Shown: positions 31,223 through 40,990, numbered from the stretch's first letter. The stretch is 64,000 nucleotides of DNA from Streptomyces humicola (GCF_024436035.1 NZ_JANFNG010000002.1:1-64000), one strand, 5' to 3'. A program made the numbers and translations. The notes: generated by a model from the sequence alone, not told the origin.

Positions 31223-32386
31223 GTGAGGCCGAGAGTCGCCTGGTACACACCACAAATCCTACCCTATTCCCAGACATTTGTCGCAAACCAACTTGCTGCA
31301 TTGCGTGGAGTGGATGCTGCTTTGTTCGGTGTCGATGTCGTTCCGGACATCGAAGTCCGGGGAACCACATGGGCACTTGGATCCCATCGTCCGTTCGGAC
31401 GATCTCAAGCGATTCTCCTCAAAGCGACTCGAAGGTCCCCTGCCCTGTGCGGCGCGCTTCGTACATTCGCCCCCGATGTTTTGATCGCCCACTTTCTGCA
31501 GTGCGCCTGGCGTATTGCGCACGTAACCAAAAATGCCGGAGTCCCACTGGTTGCGATGTGTCACGGATCAGATCTGCTGACGCTGCGCGGAAGCAAGCGC
31601 CGACAATCGAGAAGTACGCGTCAACTCGCGGCGAACTGGATGCGTTTCGTTGAGGACGTGCGGCTTTTCCTGCCGGTGTCCGAGTTCCTGGGAACTCGGC
31701 TTCTGGAATCCGGTGTGCCGCCCTCCCGGGTCGCTGTCCACTACCTGGGGGTACCGATTCCAAGCGGCGACGACCTCGGGAGCGCGGCGGAGTGCTCCGC
31801 AGTGTTGTTCGTCGGCCGACTTGTCGAGAGCAAAGGCTGCGACCTGCTGCTGCAGGCTGTGGGGGACATCGCTCGTGGTCGACGGGTCGACGTGACGGTG
31901 GTGGGGGACGGCCCGCAGCGGAGCGCCCTGCTGAAGCAGGCTGCAGGCCTGCCGCCCGGTGCCAGGGTTCGCTTCCCGGGGAGCCTGTCGCAGAGGGCGG
32001 TTTTTGCCCTGATGAGGCAGCACCGCATGCTGTGCGTGCCGAGCGTGGACGTCGCTTCGGGGGCCTCCGAAGGGCTTGGCCTGGTCGCCTGTGAGGCCGC
32101 AGCCCATGGCCGTCCTGTGATCGCATTCGACACGGGCGGGCTACGAGAAACCCTGATTCACGGGACGACCGGCCTATTGGTCCAACGACGAGACAGAAGA
32201 AATCTTGCCGAGGCTCTGGAAGCCATCCTTTCCGACGACGCCATGGCGGAGGCAATGGGTCACGCCGCCAGGCAGTTGGCGGTGGAGAAATTTGATCTCT
32301 CCCGACAAGGCCGTCGGCTCTTCGAGAAACTTCTGGCAAATGGCTTGATTTGTTCTGAGAGTGACCGGGAGATGCATCCGGAATGA
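31223..32386 (+). CDS. GT4-family glycosyltransferase
   Basis: About 387 residues with a GT-B fold: RVAWYTPQILPYSQTFVANQL at the start, then VLIAHFLQCAWRIAHV, VAMCHGSDLLTLRG, AVLFVGRLVESKGCDLLLQAV and ASEGLGLVACEAAAHGRPVIA with the EX7E-type donor site. GTG 31223 is preferred because GGAGAGG lies upstream; ATG 31205 is possible. It ends in an ATGA overlap with the GT2 gene. The early part of the gene has lower GC and rarer codons, as if recently acquired. Confidence 0.85.
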   Translation: MRPRVAWYTPQILPYSQTFVANQLAALRGVDAALFGVDVVPDIEVRGTTWALGSHRPFGRSQAILLKATRRSPALCGALRTFAPDVLIAHFLQCAWRIAHVTKNAGVPLVAMCHGSDLLTLRGSKRRQSRSTRQLAANWMRFVEDVRLFLPVSEFLGTRLLESGVPPSRVAVHYLGVPIPSGDDLGSAAECSAVLFVGRLVESKGCDLLLQAVGDIARGRRVDVTVVGDGPQRSALLKQAAGLPPGARVRFPGSLSQRAVFALMRQHRMLCVPSVDVASGASEGLGLVACEAAAHGRPVIAFDTGGLRETLIHGTTGLLVQRRDRRNLAEALEAILSDDAMAEAMGHAARQLAVEKFDLSRQGRRLFEKLLANGLICSESDREMHPE

Positions 32387-33165
32387 AACCAAGGCCACCA
32401 CGTGTTCGGCTGGCCGTCCCGACCACCGGCCATCGCCTCCCCTACCTTCAGCAGTGCTTGGAATCGATCAGTCGGCAGGACGAGTCCATCGAGATCGTGA
32501 TGGTTGCTCCAGCCGCCGCGGCTCCAGGACTCCGTGCCCTCGCAGAAAATTACTCATGCCAGTTCATGGTCGAACACGACCACGGTATCAGCAATGCGAT
32601 CAATCAGGCTTGGGAGGACGCGCGGACGGACTATGTCGCGTGGCTGGGTGATGACGACCTGCTTGCCGATGGTTCGATTTCGGCCGCTGTGGAAGAGCTC
32701 GACAGGAGTCCGGCCGCGGTTATGGTCTACGGCAGGGTCCGAGTCATCGACGCGCAAGGAGATCACGTTTACACCATGCGTCCTGGGAAGTTCGCAGCCA
32801 GCCTCATGAGGTACGGTCCCAACCTCGTCTGGCAGCCCGGTTCCCTGTACCGGAGAAGCGCTGTCCAGGAGGCCGGCATGCTGGATTCGTCGTTGCGCTA
32901 CGCGATGGATTTCGACCTGCACCTCCGATTGCGTCAAAAGGGCGCCCTCATATATCTCCCCCAACTTCTCGCCTCCTTTCGTTATCATCCGACGTCTTTG
33001 ACGGCCGACAACCCTGAGCCAACCCGTGAACCTCGGCTTGTCGTGCGCCGATACCTCGGACCTGTTGCGAGATCATGGGAAGGCTGTTGGTGGCCGGTCG
33101 TCAAGAACGCCGGCCGAGCCTGGGGGGCCATACAGATGCGAACAGGCCAGAGATGTGACCGGTAA
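32383..33165 (+). CDS. GT2-family glycosyltransferase
   Basis: 260 residues with a GT-A fold. RLAVPTTGHRLPYLQQCLESI is at the N-terminus, YVAWLGDDDLLADGSI carries the metal/nucleotide-binding DDD region near residue 88, and AGMLDSSLRYAMDFDLHLRL gives the acceptor-side motif. ATG 32383 overlaps the preceding stop. It probably adds a residue to the lipid-linked repeat unit in the cytoplasm. Confidence 0.87.
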   Translation: MKPRPPRVRLAVPTTGHRLPYLQQCLESISRQDESIEIVMVAPAAAAPGLRALAENYSCQFMVEHDHGISNAINQAWEDARTDYVAWLGDDDLLADGSISAAVEELDRSPAAVMVYGRVRVIDAQGDHVYTMRPGKFAASLMRYGPNLVWQPGSLYRRSAVQEAGMLDSSLRYAMDFDLHLRLRQKGALIYLPQLLASFRYHPTSLTADNPEPTREPRLVVRRYLGPVARSWEGCWWPVVKNAGRAWGAIQMRTGQRCDR

Positions 33166-33193
33166 GTAGGCCCCAATCGAGGGGAATTACGCT

Positions 33194-34141
33194 ATGAGCC
33201 CGACAGGGAACGCAACCATGAGCACAGTGATCGACGAGGACCGGACGCGTGCGCTAAGGGCCCTCGACCGACAGTTCCGCGCCAGTCGGACCAGGCTCCG
33301 GTACCGCGTGCTGCGCCATCCTCTACGGCTCGCCTATCCCACACCGTCCCGGCTGCAAAAATGGAAACAGCATGGATTTAGCCTGCAGGTGAAGGCCCGT
33401 ACGCCATGGGGACAGCGGATTGTTGTGACATTGCCCGACGACGTATCCATCTCATTGCGATGGAACGGGTTCTTCGAGTACGACCTGAGCGTGTTCTACC
33501 TCCGACACCTGCAGCGGGACATGACGTTCATCGATGTCGGCGCCCATGTCGGGTACTTCAGTATGCTGGCGAGTAGGGCAGTCGGTCCCGCCGGTCGAGT
33601 CTTCGCGTTCGAGCCGACTCCGTCGACGTTCAGCGTCCTCACGATGAATGCTGGTACGGAGCCAAATATCACACCGATCAACAAGGCGGTGTGGTCCGAA
33701 GCCTCAGTGATTGACTTGCATGATTACGGGCCGTGTTTCAGTGCGTTCAACTCCGCTTTTCGAGCCCGGCTCCCCGAATCGGTGAGAGCCGATCTCACCG
33801 AGCGTACATATTCTGTCCCGGCTGTGCGGCTCGACGATTTCGTGCGCGACCAGGGGTGCATTCCCGACGTGGTGAAAATCGACGTGGAGAGCGCCGAGAT
33901 GCACGTGCTTCGCGGAATGAAGGACATGCTGAGCGGACCGCGGCCGATCGTGTCGCTGGAAGTGGGTGACATGGACGTGCCAGGTGCCGCACGCAGCCGG
34001 CTTCTGGTCGAGCACATCATGTCCTTCGGCTACCGCGCATTCGAACTACACAACGGCCGTGCGGCCCCGCACCAGTTGAGAGAGGAGTACGGATACGAAA
34101 ACATCGTCTTCGCGCCCTCGGAAAGAGCCGACCAGCTCTGA
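33194..34141 (+). CDS. FkbM-family methyltransferase
   Basis: 315 residues. The FkbM domain shows MTFIDVGAHVGYFSMLASRAVG (SAM-binding motif I) near residue 112, VFAFEPTPSTFSVL, then VVKIDVESAEMHVLRGM and PIVSLEVGD. These enzymes O-methylate sugars or natural products. An ATG at 33218 (MSTVIDEDR) is an alternative start. It is the last intact gene before a block of IS remnants. Confidence 0.87.
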   Translation: MSPTGNATMSTVIDEDRTRALRALDRQFRASRTRLRYRVLRHPLRLAYPTPSRLQKWKQHGFSLQVKARTPWGQRIVVTLPDDVSISLRWNGFFEYDLSVFYLRHLQRDMTFIDVGAHVGYFSMLASRAVGPAGRVFAFEPTPSTFSVLTMNAGTEPNITPINKAVWSEASVIDLHDYGPCFSAFNSAFRARLPESVRADLTERTYSVPAVRLDDFVRDQGCIPDVVKIDVESAEMHVLRGMKDMLSGPRPIVSLEVGDMDVPGAARSRLLVEHIMSFGYRAFELHNGRAAPHQLREEYGYENIVFAPSERADQL

Positions 34142-34219
34142 TCAGAAATCAAGATCAGCCAGGCGGGCGGCCGCATCCGCGCGGCATGAGCCGGACGAAT
34201 GGGGTTGGTGCGGTCGGGT

Positions 34220-34740
34220 TGTCAGGCTGCGGTGCGGGCGGGGATGAGGGAGAGGCGTTCGAGTTCGCGGACGAGGTCACGGGTGCCGCGGACCGGATCG
34301 GCCAGGCGTTGGTGCCAGTCAGGGCCGACCTCTTGCTAGGTGGCGTCGATTGTTGACGAGGTGCCAGACGATGACCAGGATCGAACGGGCGACGGAGACC
34401 AGATCCTTGTTGTGGCCACCGCGTTTGACCAGGCGCCGGTAGCGCGTCCGAGGAGGGTGTCCGTCTTGGCGGCGGCCGTCGCGGCCTCGCCGAGCACGCC
34501 CCGCGGCCAGGGGTTGCCTCCCTTTGGTGGTGCTGCTGGTGTTCTTGCCGCCGGACCGCAGGGTGCGCGGGCCCAGCTTGGCCCAAGAGACCGGCTGGCA
34601 GCGGTGAGGCAGGCAGCCATGTCCATGATCCGCGGCCGATCAGCAACCGCCGGACGGCGGCGATCCGCGCTGCCCTTGCCCGGATCGCACCGGAGCAGGT
34701 GCGAGCCTTCCGTGCCCGCCATGGTCTGACTCCGGTCGCG
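34220..34740 (-). pseudogene. IS110-family transposase, degenerate C-terminal part
   Basis: Pieces in more than one minus-strand frame read RADPVRGTRDLVRELERL-like, GGNPWPRGVLGEAATAAAKT and SWARAPCGP-like, matching the C-terminal (HLASWAG to terminus) region of IS110/IS116 transposases. Several frameshifts and stops make it inactive. It follows the FkbM gene by about 80 bp. Confidence 0.6.
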
Positions 34741-34800
34741 TCCGCGGACGTGGTGTATCGCCGAGACTGAGGGGTGGTTGAGGCGGGGCACTCGATTGGC

Positions 34801-35010
34801 CTACCGGTCGAGTTCCCGGGGCGTCGGCGACGCCCCGGGGTTGGTACTGGTCTGGCCGCGGCATTCGGCGAGGATGTCGGGGCCGATGTAGCGGCCCTGC
34901 TCGGTCCACTCGTCGGTCTGCCCGGCCAGGACGGCGGAGACGCGGCGGAGGACCGCTTTGCGGTCGGGGACCTGCGTGCGCAGCCTGTCCCGGCGACTGG
35001 CTGGGGGCCA
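34801..35010 (-). pseudogene. IS256-family transposase, C-terminal remnant
   Basis: VLRRVSAVLAGQTDEWTEQG then YIGPDILAECRGQTS ends in ELDR and a stop. This resembles the end of actinobacterial IS256 (mutator) transposases, which read LVGAVLAEQxDEWxExRRYM. The rest is absent. Confidence 0.55.
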
Positions 35011-35627
35011 TGGGGACGATCGCGGCGCAGGAACCTCGATCATCTCATCACAGGAAAGGCACTTATCTGTCCGTCGGCCTCCGCTCGCTTCGGCTACGTG
35101 CGGATTGGGCCCGGGTTCCGCAGCAGTAGGGCTGGCATAGTCCACGAAGACTACTGCCGACGTGCAGGAAGGTGTAAACGATCAGCGCGAAGGCGTGTTA
35201 CGAGGGCCAGGTAGCCCTGGTCAGCGCCCTGCGACACTGGCGATCTGCCCTCGGAATAGGAGAGAACCGAGCGACTGATTGCCCACTTTGTCAGGATCTT
35301 GGAGTGGCTGATCCCCGGAAAGAGGCGAGGGAGGAGCGCTGGAGATCGAGTAGGCCGACGTCTCGCAACTCGGCTCCGAAATAACGGCCTTGACGAACCT
35401 AACGCGCTGAGCAGCAGGAATGCCAGCGCCCAGTCACACGCTCCGTCACCATGCCTTCGGACGTTCTCGCTGATCAGCCCGTGTTTTCGTGGACTATGGC
35501 GGCCCTACTGCTGCGGAACCCAGGTTGGGGTGTGAGTCGTGGCCGGCCGGACAATGCCCCGTCGGGTCGCGTTCGCAGCCGACCTCTCAGAGTCGTGTGG
35601 GCACATACGATCGTTGCTGATGGGCTA
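35011..35627. other. Decayed IS region with diverged repeats
   Basis: No supported gene. It contains two segments (35034-35090 and 35469-35522) that recur, diverged, at 41389-41440 and 41286-41340. It also contains the displaced last codons of the polymerase gene (35587-35625). Confidence 0.45.
35469..35522. repeat. Diverged repeat, copy of 41286-41340
   Basis: gatcagcc..ttttcgtggacta..gg..cct.ct.ctgcgga.cc is shared with 41286-41340 in the same orientation at roughly three quarters identity by eye. It is probably the end of a lost IS element or IS-adjacent sequence. Confidence 0.45.
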
Positions 35628-36504
35628 AGGGTTGTCCCGTAAGTAATCTTGATGTGGGATGATCTTGGGTGTGGCTGGTGTGATCACGGCGTCGGAGCCC
35701 TCCTGGATAGAGCCGTTCTCCGGACTGAGCCCGCGCGCCTTCGGGAAGTTGGTGACCGTGCTGCGGCGTGAAGGCGCCGATGCGCCGGGGCGAGGCCGGC
35801 CGTGGAGTCTTCCACTGGAAGACCGTGTGCTGCTGGTGGCGGCCTACTGGCGCACGAACCTGACCATGCGCCAACTCGCCCCGTTGTTCGGTGTGTCGAA
35901 GTCCGCCGCGGACCGGATCATCGATCACCTTGGCCCGCTGCTGGCGCTGCAGCCGCGTAAGCGGTTCCGCAAGGACGCGGTGCTCATCGTGGACGGCACC
36001 TTGGTCCCCACGCGCGACCACACGGTGGCCGAGCAGTCGAAGAACTACCGGTATTCGACCAACCACCAGGTCGTGATCGACGCCGACACCCGGTTGGTCG
36101 TCGTAGTCGGCCGGCCGCAGCCCGGCAACCGTAACGACTGCCGGGCCTGGAGCGAGTCCGGCGCGAAGGAGGCCGTGGGGAACACCACGACGATCGCCGA
36201 CGGCGGGTACATCGGCACCGGCCTGGTCATCCCGCACCGGCGACGGAGGAAGGGCGAGGAATTGCCTGCGTGGAAGCAAGAACACAACAAGTCCCACAAA
36301 CGGGTCCGCGCCCGCGTCGAGCATGTCTTCGCCCGCATGAAGGGCTGGAAGATATTGCGCGACTGCCGGCTCAAGGGCGACGGCGTGCACCACGCCATGC
36401 GCGGAATCGCCCACCTGCACAACCTCAACCTCGCCGGATAGGCGAAGCGCACCCACAGCCGACCACACCCACACTAGGCCGTAGATCATTTACGGGACAG
36501 CCCT
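35628..36504 (+). mobile_element. Intact IS5-like insertion sequence
   Basis: 877 bp bounded by imperfect inverted repeats beginning AGGGTTGTCCCGTAA on the left and AGGGCTGTCCCGTAA on the right, with a TA target duplication (35626-35627 and 36505-36506). It contains one full-length transposase gene. Removing the element and one TA rejoins the reading frame of the polymerase gene, so the target site can be reconstructed. Confidence 0.8.
35659..36441 (+). CDS. IS5-family (DDE_4-type) transposase
   Basis: 260 residues, complete. The N-terminal HTH region (LTMRQLAPLFGVSKSAADRIID) is followed by a DDE domain: VLIVDGTLVPT (first Asp), GRPQPGNRNDCRAW and TIADGGYIGTG (second Asp), and RARVEHVFARMKGWKILRD (Glu). 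These positions fit the HARBI1-like DDE_4 group. It lies inside clear inverted repeats, so the element may still be mobile. The predicted start is 31 bp inside the left end. Confidence 0.85.
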   Translation: MILGVAGVITASEPSWIEPFSGLSPRAFGKLVTVLRREGADAPGRGRPWSLPLEDRVLLVAAYWRTNLTMRQLAPLFGVSKSAADRIIDHLGPLLALQPRKRFRKDAVLIVDGTLVPTRDHTVAEQSKNYRYSTNHQVVIDADTRLVVVVGRPQPGNRNDCRAWSESGAKEAVGNTTTIADGGYIGTGLVIPHRRRRKGEELPAWKQEHNKSHKRVRARVEHVFARMKGWKILRDCRLKGDGVHHAMRGIAHLHNLNLAG

Positions 36505-37815
36505 TAGGTAGATCACCGCAGCCGCTGCAGCAGTCCCCAGGTACACACCCTGGAGCCGGGGCCACGGCGAAAAGAGGAGGTCCCAGCCCAATCGTCCCAC
36601 GGCAAGGGAAAAGATCAGCGCAGCCGGCCCCGATCCCGCTCGTACCGCGGCGATCAGTGCCCACAGGACGAGCAGCACCGGGAAGAGCAGTCCGGGGAGT
36701 ACGAGGATCCCGGTCTCGGCCCACAGTTGGAAAAGTACGGAGTGCAGAAAGAGACCCCGGCTGAAGTAATAGTGCGTGAGGCCCTCGTGGACTGTGACGC
36801 CGATGGCGTCCATCTTTTCCATGAATGCGGCCTGCGTCTCCCGGCTCACCTGCGGCGCCACACCGCGACCTGCCAGCGGCGAGTCCTCGATTACGGCGCT
36901 GGAGGCAACGAATGCCGGTCGGGCTCCCAACAGGGCGCCGCCCTCGATATGGCTCTGTGCGTCCCACTTCGCTTCTTGCTGCACGCCGAGCCGCCCGCTG
37001 CTGGCGATGTGCCCGTACGAGACGTAGATGACGCCTGCCAGCGCGCAGATACTGGCTCCGATCAGCATGCAGCGCTTCCACGCCGTACCCGAGCCGCCGC
37101 GGGAGGCAAGGACGCCGACCGCTCCGGCCAGGGAGTCGATCAAGAACTCTGAGCGGAACCCGAGTTCCACGTTCAGTAGGGCTACCGCCAGCATCACCGA
37201 TGCTGCGAGGACACGTTTGCCCCGGCTTTGGAGCGTGGCCGACAGGAGGACCGCCCCCAGGCTTCCCACCGGACCGTATCCGTATTTCCACGGATCCGCT
37301 TCGAGTCCTGCGGTCGAAACGAACGCGATGCCTCCCACCAGCCCGACAGCAAGCGACACGATGTACGTGTTCTTAACCTTGTCGTGCTGTTGGAACGCCC
37401 ACATTCCTGCGCAGAAGCTCAACGCCACGGTGAGGGGGCGGCACAGTGCGTAGACCATGTGTCCCAGAGGGTCGTGGACGATCACCTCGGTCAACGCCGC
37501 CGCAAGCAGCCACAGGGCGAGGAATGCCAGGCACATGCGCCCCTGCTTCCATCGCCGCGTGGCGGTCAGGACGACGGGTCCCATCGCCAAAGCGGTGGCG
37601 TGCCCGATCGTCACACCGCCATTGGGGTACAGGGACCATGCGGTTCCCAGGCCGAGCACCGCAGCAGCGATCGGGGTCAGCATGTCGTTTGTGGGCGGGG
37701 CGACATGTGCGTGGGGGGCAGGTGCGGGTGGTGGTGTGCCAACCGCTGCTTTCGCCGACCGCTGATGCATGGAGCGGATTTCGTGGCGCGGGGGTGTCGC
37801 GGTGGTGTCATGCAT
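36490..37815 (-). CDS. O-antigen polymerase-like membrane protein, C-terminus altered by IS insertion
   Basis: About 441 residues with some ten hydrophobic helices (for example TPIAAAVLGLGTAWSL, MCLAFLALWLLAAALTEV, VLPGLLFPVLLVLWALIAAV) and a large loop containing GARPAFVASSAVIEDSPLAGRG, the layout of Wzy/O-antigen ligase-type proteins. The last codons and stop (RAVP) come from the inverted repeat of the IS at 35628-36504. Without the IS the frame would continue after VIYL for about a dozen residues to a stop at 35587. ATG 37815 overlaps the flippase stop by 8 bp. It may remain functional because only the extreme tail changed. Confidence 0.78.
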   Translation of the reverse strand: MHDTTATPPRHEIRSMHQRSAKAAVGTPPPAPAPHAHVAPPTNDMLTPIAAAVLGLGTAWSLYPNGGVTIGHATALAMGPVVLTATRRWKQGRMCLAFLALWLLAAALTEVIVHDPLGHMVYALCRPLTVALSFCAGMWAFQQHDKVKNTYIVSLAVGLVGGIAFVSTAGLEADPWKYGYGPVGSLGAVLLSATLQSRGKRVLAASVMLAVALLNVELGFRSEFLIDSLAGAVGVLASRGGSGTAWKRCMLIGASICALAGVIYVSYGHIASSGRLGVQQEAKWDAQSHIEGGALLGARPAFVASSAVIEDSPLAGRGVAPQVSRETQAAFMEKMDAIGVTVHEGLTHYYFSRGLFLHSVLFQLWAETGILVLPGLLFPVLLVLWALIAAVRAGSGPAALIFSLAVGRLGWDLLFSPWPRLQGVYLGTAAAAAVIYLRAVP

Positions 37816-39265
37816 GGGACAGGGCCTTTCGCAGGCTGGGTACAAAGACGGCAGCGGTGAAGGCGACTACCGAGCCGATCACGGGGCCCGGTGCACCGAT
37901 CAGGCGCGCGAGAGGGATGGACAGGGCGAGATTGGCGGCCGCCATGATGCTGACCCTGACCGCTTGGAAGCGGAGGCCTGCGGCATCGGTCAGCCACATG
38001 CTTACCGGGTAGTTGATGGCCTGGACGAACAGCAGGGCTGCGAATGCCGCCATGAGGTCTGCGCCCACTTGGATCCGGCCGTGCATCATCCACGTGCCGA
38101 CCGTGGGACCGAGTAGGACGACGCTCACTGCGGCGACCAGTCCTCCTGCCGCGAAATGAGCGGTCAGCCTGAGAAGATCGCGCCGGGAAGGCTCGTCCTG
38201 TGACTCCCTTTGATGGGCGAAGAGCGTCCACAGCGGCATCCCCGCAACGCTGATCAGGCCGATCACCGGGGCGAACAGTTGCGCCCCGGCCGAGTAGACG
38301 GCGACGTTGGTGGGATCGGCAACGTGGCTGAGGACGAGCCGGTCGGTGGCGTAGGCCACCGCCGACCCGGCGTTGATGACGACCATCGGCACGGCGAGAT
38401 GGCGGATGCGCGCTCGGGGCTGACGTCGCCGGACACTGTCCGCGATCAGGCGGAGCAACGGCATTCCCAGGAGCCGGCTCCCCAACACCAGGCAGAGTAC
38501 GCCCACCGCGCACTGTGCCAGGAAGCCCGACGCGACGAAGGCCGCGGAGGGAGCGTGTACGGCTGCGGCAGTCAGCAGCAGCAGGAGGGCGAACACGCTT
38601 CCCGCCCCCTGCAGCATGAGGGCGACGTGAGCCCGGTTCAGTGCAATAAGGACAGATTTGCCCAGGCCGAGCGGGAGGCCGCAGCCGAACAACGCGAAGG
38701 CGACCGCGACGCATGAGTCGGCACCCGGTTGTCCGGTGTGGCCGAGAAGAGGAGTCCATACCCCCAGGCAGGCCGGAACGATACCCACGGCGGCGATGAG
38801 GGCGCCGGCGCACATCAGGGCGCGCGCACCCGAGGTGATCGCACGGCGCAAAGGCTCCCGGTCCCCGTCGCGGCTGCGTGCCATCGCGTTCACGACGGCA
38901 GCACCGGCTCCGAGGTCACCGAGAGGCAACAGCGCCGTCAGCGTGGTGGCCAGCGCAAAAAGGGCGTATCCGGGCACTCCCAGAGAGGACACTACGGTCC
39001 GAGTCGTGACCAGCATGGCGACTGCGGTGATGGGCAGGGTCACAGCTTTGACGCCTACCGAGCGGGCGGCGGCTCTCAGATGAGGTGCCGTCCTGCCGCC
39101 GGCCGGCGCGACAGGGAGCGTTTTGGCCTCCGGCGGGATCGGCGGAGCCGAGGGTACTGCCTGCGGCTCCGACTTCGGAGCGTCCGGTGTCCGATGGACC
39201 GGCTCTGTCGATGAGTCCGGTGGGTCTTCCGCTGACCTCTCGGACGGTCGAAAACCCGTCACCAC
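37808..39265 (-). CDS. Polysaccharide flippase-like membrane protein
   Basis: 485 residues. A Pro-rich cytoplasmic N-terminus of about 65 residues precedes 12 or so hydrophobic helices of the Wzx/MATE-like MOP superfamily, with VPGYALFALATTLTALLPLGDLGAGAAVVNAMAR in helices 2-3 and NVAVYSAGAQLFAPVIGLIS further on. It would move lipid-linked repeat units across the membrane. It is coupled to the polymerase gene by an 8-bp overlap, a standard pairing in Wzx/Wzy-type loci. Confidence 0.83.
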   Translation of the reverse strand: MVTGFRPSERSAEDPPDSSTEPVHRTPDAPKSEPQAVPSAPPIPPEAKTLPVAPAGGRTAPHLRAAARSVGVKAVTLPITAVAMLVTTRTVVSSLGVPGYALFALATTLTALLPLGDLGAGAAVVNAMARSRDGDREPLRRAITSGARALMCAGALIAAVGIVPACLGVWTPLLGHTGQPGADSCVAVAFALFGCGLPLGLGKSVLIALNRAHVALMLQGAGSVFALLLLLTAAAVHAPSAAFVASGFLAQCAVGVLCLVLGSRLLGMPLLRLIADSVRRRQPRARIRHLAVPMVVINAGSAVAYATDRLVLSHVADPTNVAVYSAGAQLFAPVIGLISVAGMPLWTLFAHQRESQDEPSRRDLLRLTAHFAAGGLVAAVSVVLLGPTVGTWMMHGRIQVGADLMAAFAALLFVQAINYPVSMWLTDAAGLRFQAVRVSIMAAANLALSIPLARLIGAPGPVIGSVVAFTAAVFVPSLRKALSHA

Positions 39266-39430
39266 TTAGCCAGGTGAGAGGGCCGGATGTCGAGGGGCAT
39301 ACGGCCTCCGTTGATGCGGCTTGGCGAGAAGGGTCATGCATGTATCACTGATAGTTTGTAAGTAGATGCGCATTATGTGCGAGTATTTTCGGAATTGCTA
39401 TCCCCGCGTCGCCTCAGAGGAGCTTCTGAA

Positions 39431-40468
39431 GTGGAGATCGCTCTCACCGGCCTCTGCCGTCGCAAACGGACCATGCTCCGTGTGGCCGTACCCCCTGCTT
39501 ACACACACCCATCGCACTACGCGGTCAGGGACCTCGTTGCCGAGTTGACCGCCCAGGGAGCGGTCCCCCAGCCGATCCCGGTGAGCCGGCGAATCGGCCG
39601 GGTCCTTGCCAAAGGCCACATCGCGCTCCCGTCCCCCCTGCGCCGTCGCAGGGGGCCGGTCCTCGTACCCCTGATGGGGGCACGATTCGCGGAGCTCTAC
39701 GGGGCGGCCTTGACGGGTGACGTCGTCCCATACTGCTGGGACGTATGGGAGCCGCAATGGCGTAAGTACGTTCAAAGATTGCGACCGCTCCGGCCGCGCG
39801 TGGTGTTCGTGACCGCCGCACAGTCCGCGCAGTTCCTAGCGGGTGCGCTCCCGGACTCCAAGGTGGTCCACCTCCCGGAGGCCACGCGAATGTCCTGGTT
39901 CACTGCCCGGCGCCCGCTGGCCGACAGGTCAATCGGCGTCCTGGAGCTCGGGCGACGGTTCGAGGTGTGGCATGAGGCAGTGCGAGAGGCGGTGCGAGTG
40001 CGTGGGTGCCACCGCCACATCTATACAAGTTGGAGTGACCAGTTGGTGTTCCCGGACGAGCGGGCCTTGCGTGATGGCTTATCAGATACGGTGGTCTCTG
40101 TATGTTTCCCCTCCTCGATCACGCATCCGCGCCGGTCGGGACAGGTCGAGACCATGACGCACCGTTACCTGGAGAGCATCGCGTCAGGGTGCCTTGTCGT
40201 CGGGCATGCGCCATCGGAGCTCGTGGAGCTCATCGGATACAACCCGGTGGTCGAGGTCGACTGGAGTGCTCCAGCCGACCAGTTGCTGGACATCCTGGCC
40301 GCACCGGAGAAGTGGCAGTCTCACGTGGACAACGCGTTACGACGAATGCGTGAGGTGGGCGACTGGAGTGAGCGGGTAAGGAGAATCCGCGAAACGCTCG
40401 AGGCGAACGGGTTCGGAGCGACACTTTCGGGAGGGACGGTCCGGACAGCCGTCGGCCGTGCCCGGTAA
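39431..40468 (+). CDS. Glycosyltransferase-like protein (GT-B type)
   Basis: About 345 residues. LRVAVPPAYTHPSHYAVRDL begins the N-terminal domain; DVVPYCWDVWEPQWRKYVQRL, then VETMTHRYLESIASGCLVVGHAP in the C-terminal domain resembles the donor site of GT-B enzymes such as the CgeB-like group. GTG 39431 has AGGAG eight bases upstream and is preferred; ATG 39473 is possible. It is divergent from the flippase gene and followed by IS110 remnants. Confidence 0.72.
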   Translation: MEIALTGLCRRKRTMLRVAVPPAYTHPSHYAVRDLVAELTAQGAVPQPIPVSRRIGRVLAKGHIALPSPLRRRRGPVLVPLMGARFAELYGAALTGDVVPYCWDVWEPQWRKYVQRLRPLRPRVVFVTAAQSAQFLAGALPDSKVVHLPEATRMSWFTARRPLADRSIGVLELGRRFEVWHEAVREAVRVRGCHRHIYTSWSDQLVFPDERALRDGLSDTVVSVCFPSSITHPRRSGQVETMTHRYLESIASGCLVVGHAPSELVELIGYNPVVEVDWSAPADQLLDILAAPEKWQSHVDNALRRMREVGDWSERVRRIRETLEANGFGATLSGGTVRTAVGRAR

Positions 40469-40479
40469 GTCCTTTCGGA

Positions 40480-40850
40480 TCGGCACGCCGTGAGCTTGAT
40501 CCCGGCATCCTCGAGTTCTTTCTCCAGTCGCTGGGCCTCCCGGCTGAGCTCCGATCCCAGGGTCGAGCGGTAGCGGGTGAGGTCACGCAGATGCCGGATG
40601 GGCTCCGGGGCACGAAGGAGGCCTTCAACAGACCGCACTCGCCCAGCTGACACGGCCACGGCGCGTCCGCGACGTCGGTCTTGCGCCCGGGCAGGCCCTT
40701 GGCGTGCGCGGCGTTCTGTGATGCCTGTGAGCTCGTCGTGTCAGTTTGGCGTCGGGGATCGTCGACAGGATCGGTCGATTGTTGCTTGAGCACGTGGACC
40801 AGACTCTTCAGCCCTGTGGTCCCTCCGGACGGCACACCCGAGTACACCGC
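40480..40850 (-). pseudogene. IS110-family transposase, internal fragment
   Basis: Minus-strand pieces include NAAHAKGLPGRKTDVADA, QLGECGLLKASFVP, PEPIRHLRDLTRYRS and REAQRLEKELEDAGIKL, which follow one another in IS110 transposases. They occur in two frames, so it is frameshifted, and both ends are missing. Confidence 0.65.
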
Positions 40851-40870
40851 GACGGCCTTCGGAGGGGTTC

Positions 40871-40990
40871 ATGGACGTGCAGCACGAGAGGTGCGCCGCA
40901 CTCGACATCGGCAAGAAGGACCTCAAGGCATGCGTGCGCACCCCGAGCCCGAGTGGGCGCCGCAGCCGCCGGCAGGGCTGCACGAATACT
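40871..40990 (+). pseudogene. IS110-family transposase, N-terminal fragment
   Basis: From ATG 40871 the frame reads MDVQHERCAALDIGKKDLKA then CVRTPSPSGRRSRRQ, the conserved first residues of IS110 transposases including the catalytic Asp of the DIGK motif. It breaks after about 38 residues. Its orientation is opposite to the 40480-40850 fragment. Confidence 0.6.

Noticed and set aside
35587..36489. 300-codon minus-strand frame crossing the IS element
   Set aside because: It is the shadow of the IS transposase; only its last codons (35587-35625) belong to the former polymerase gene.
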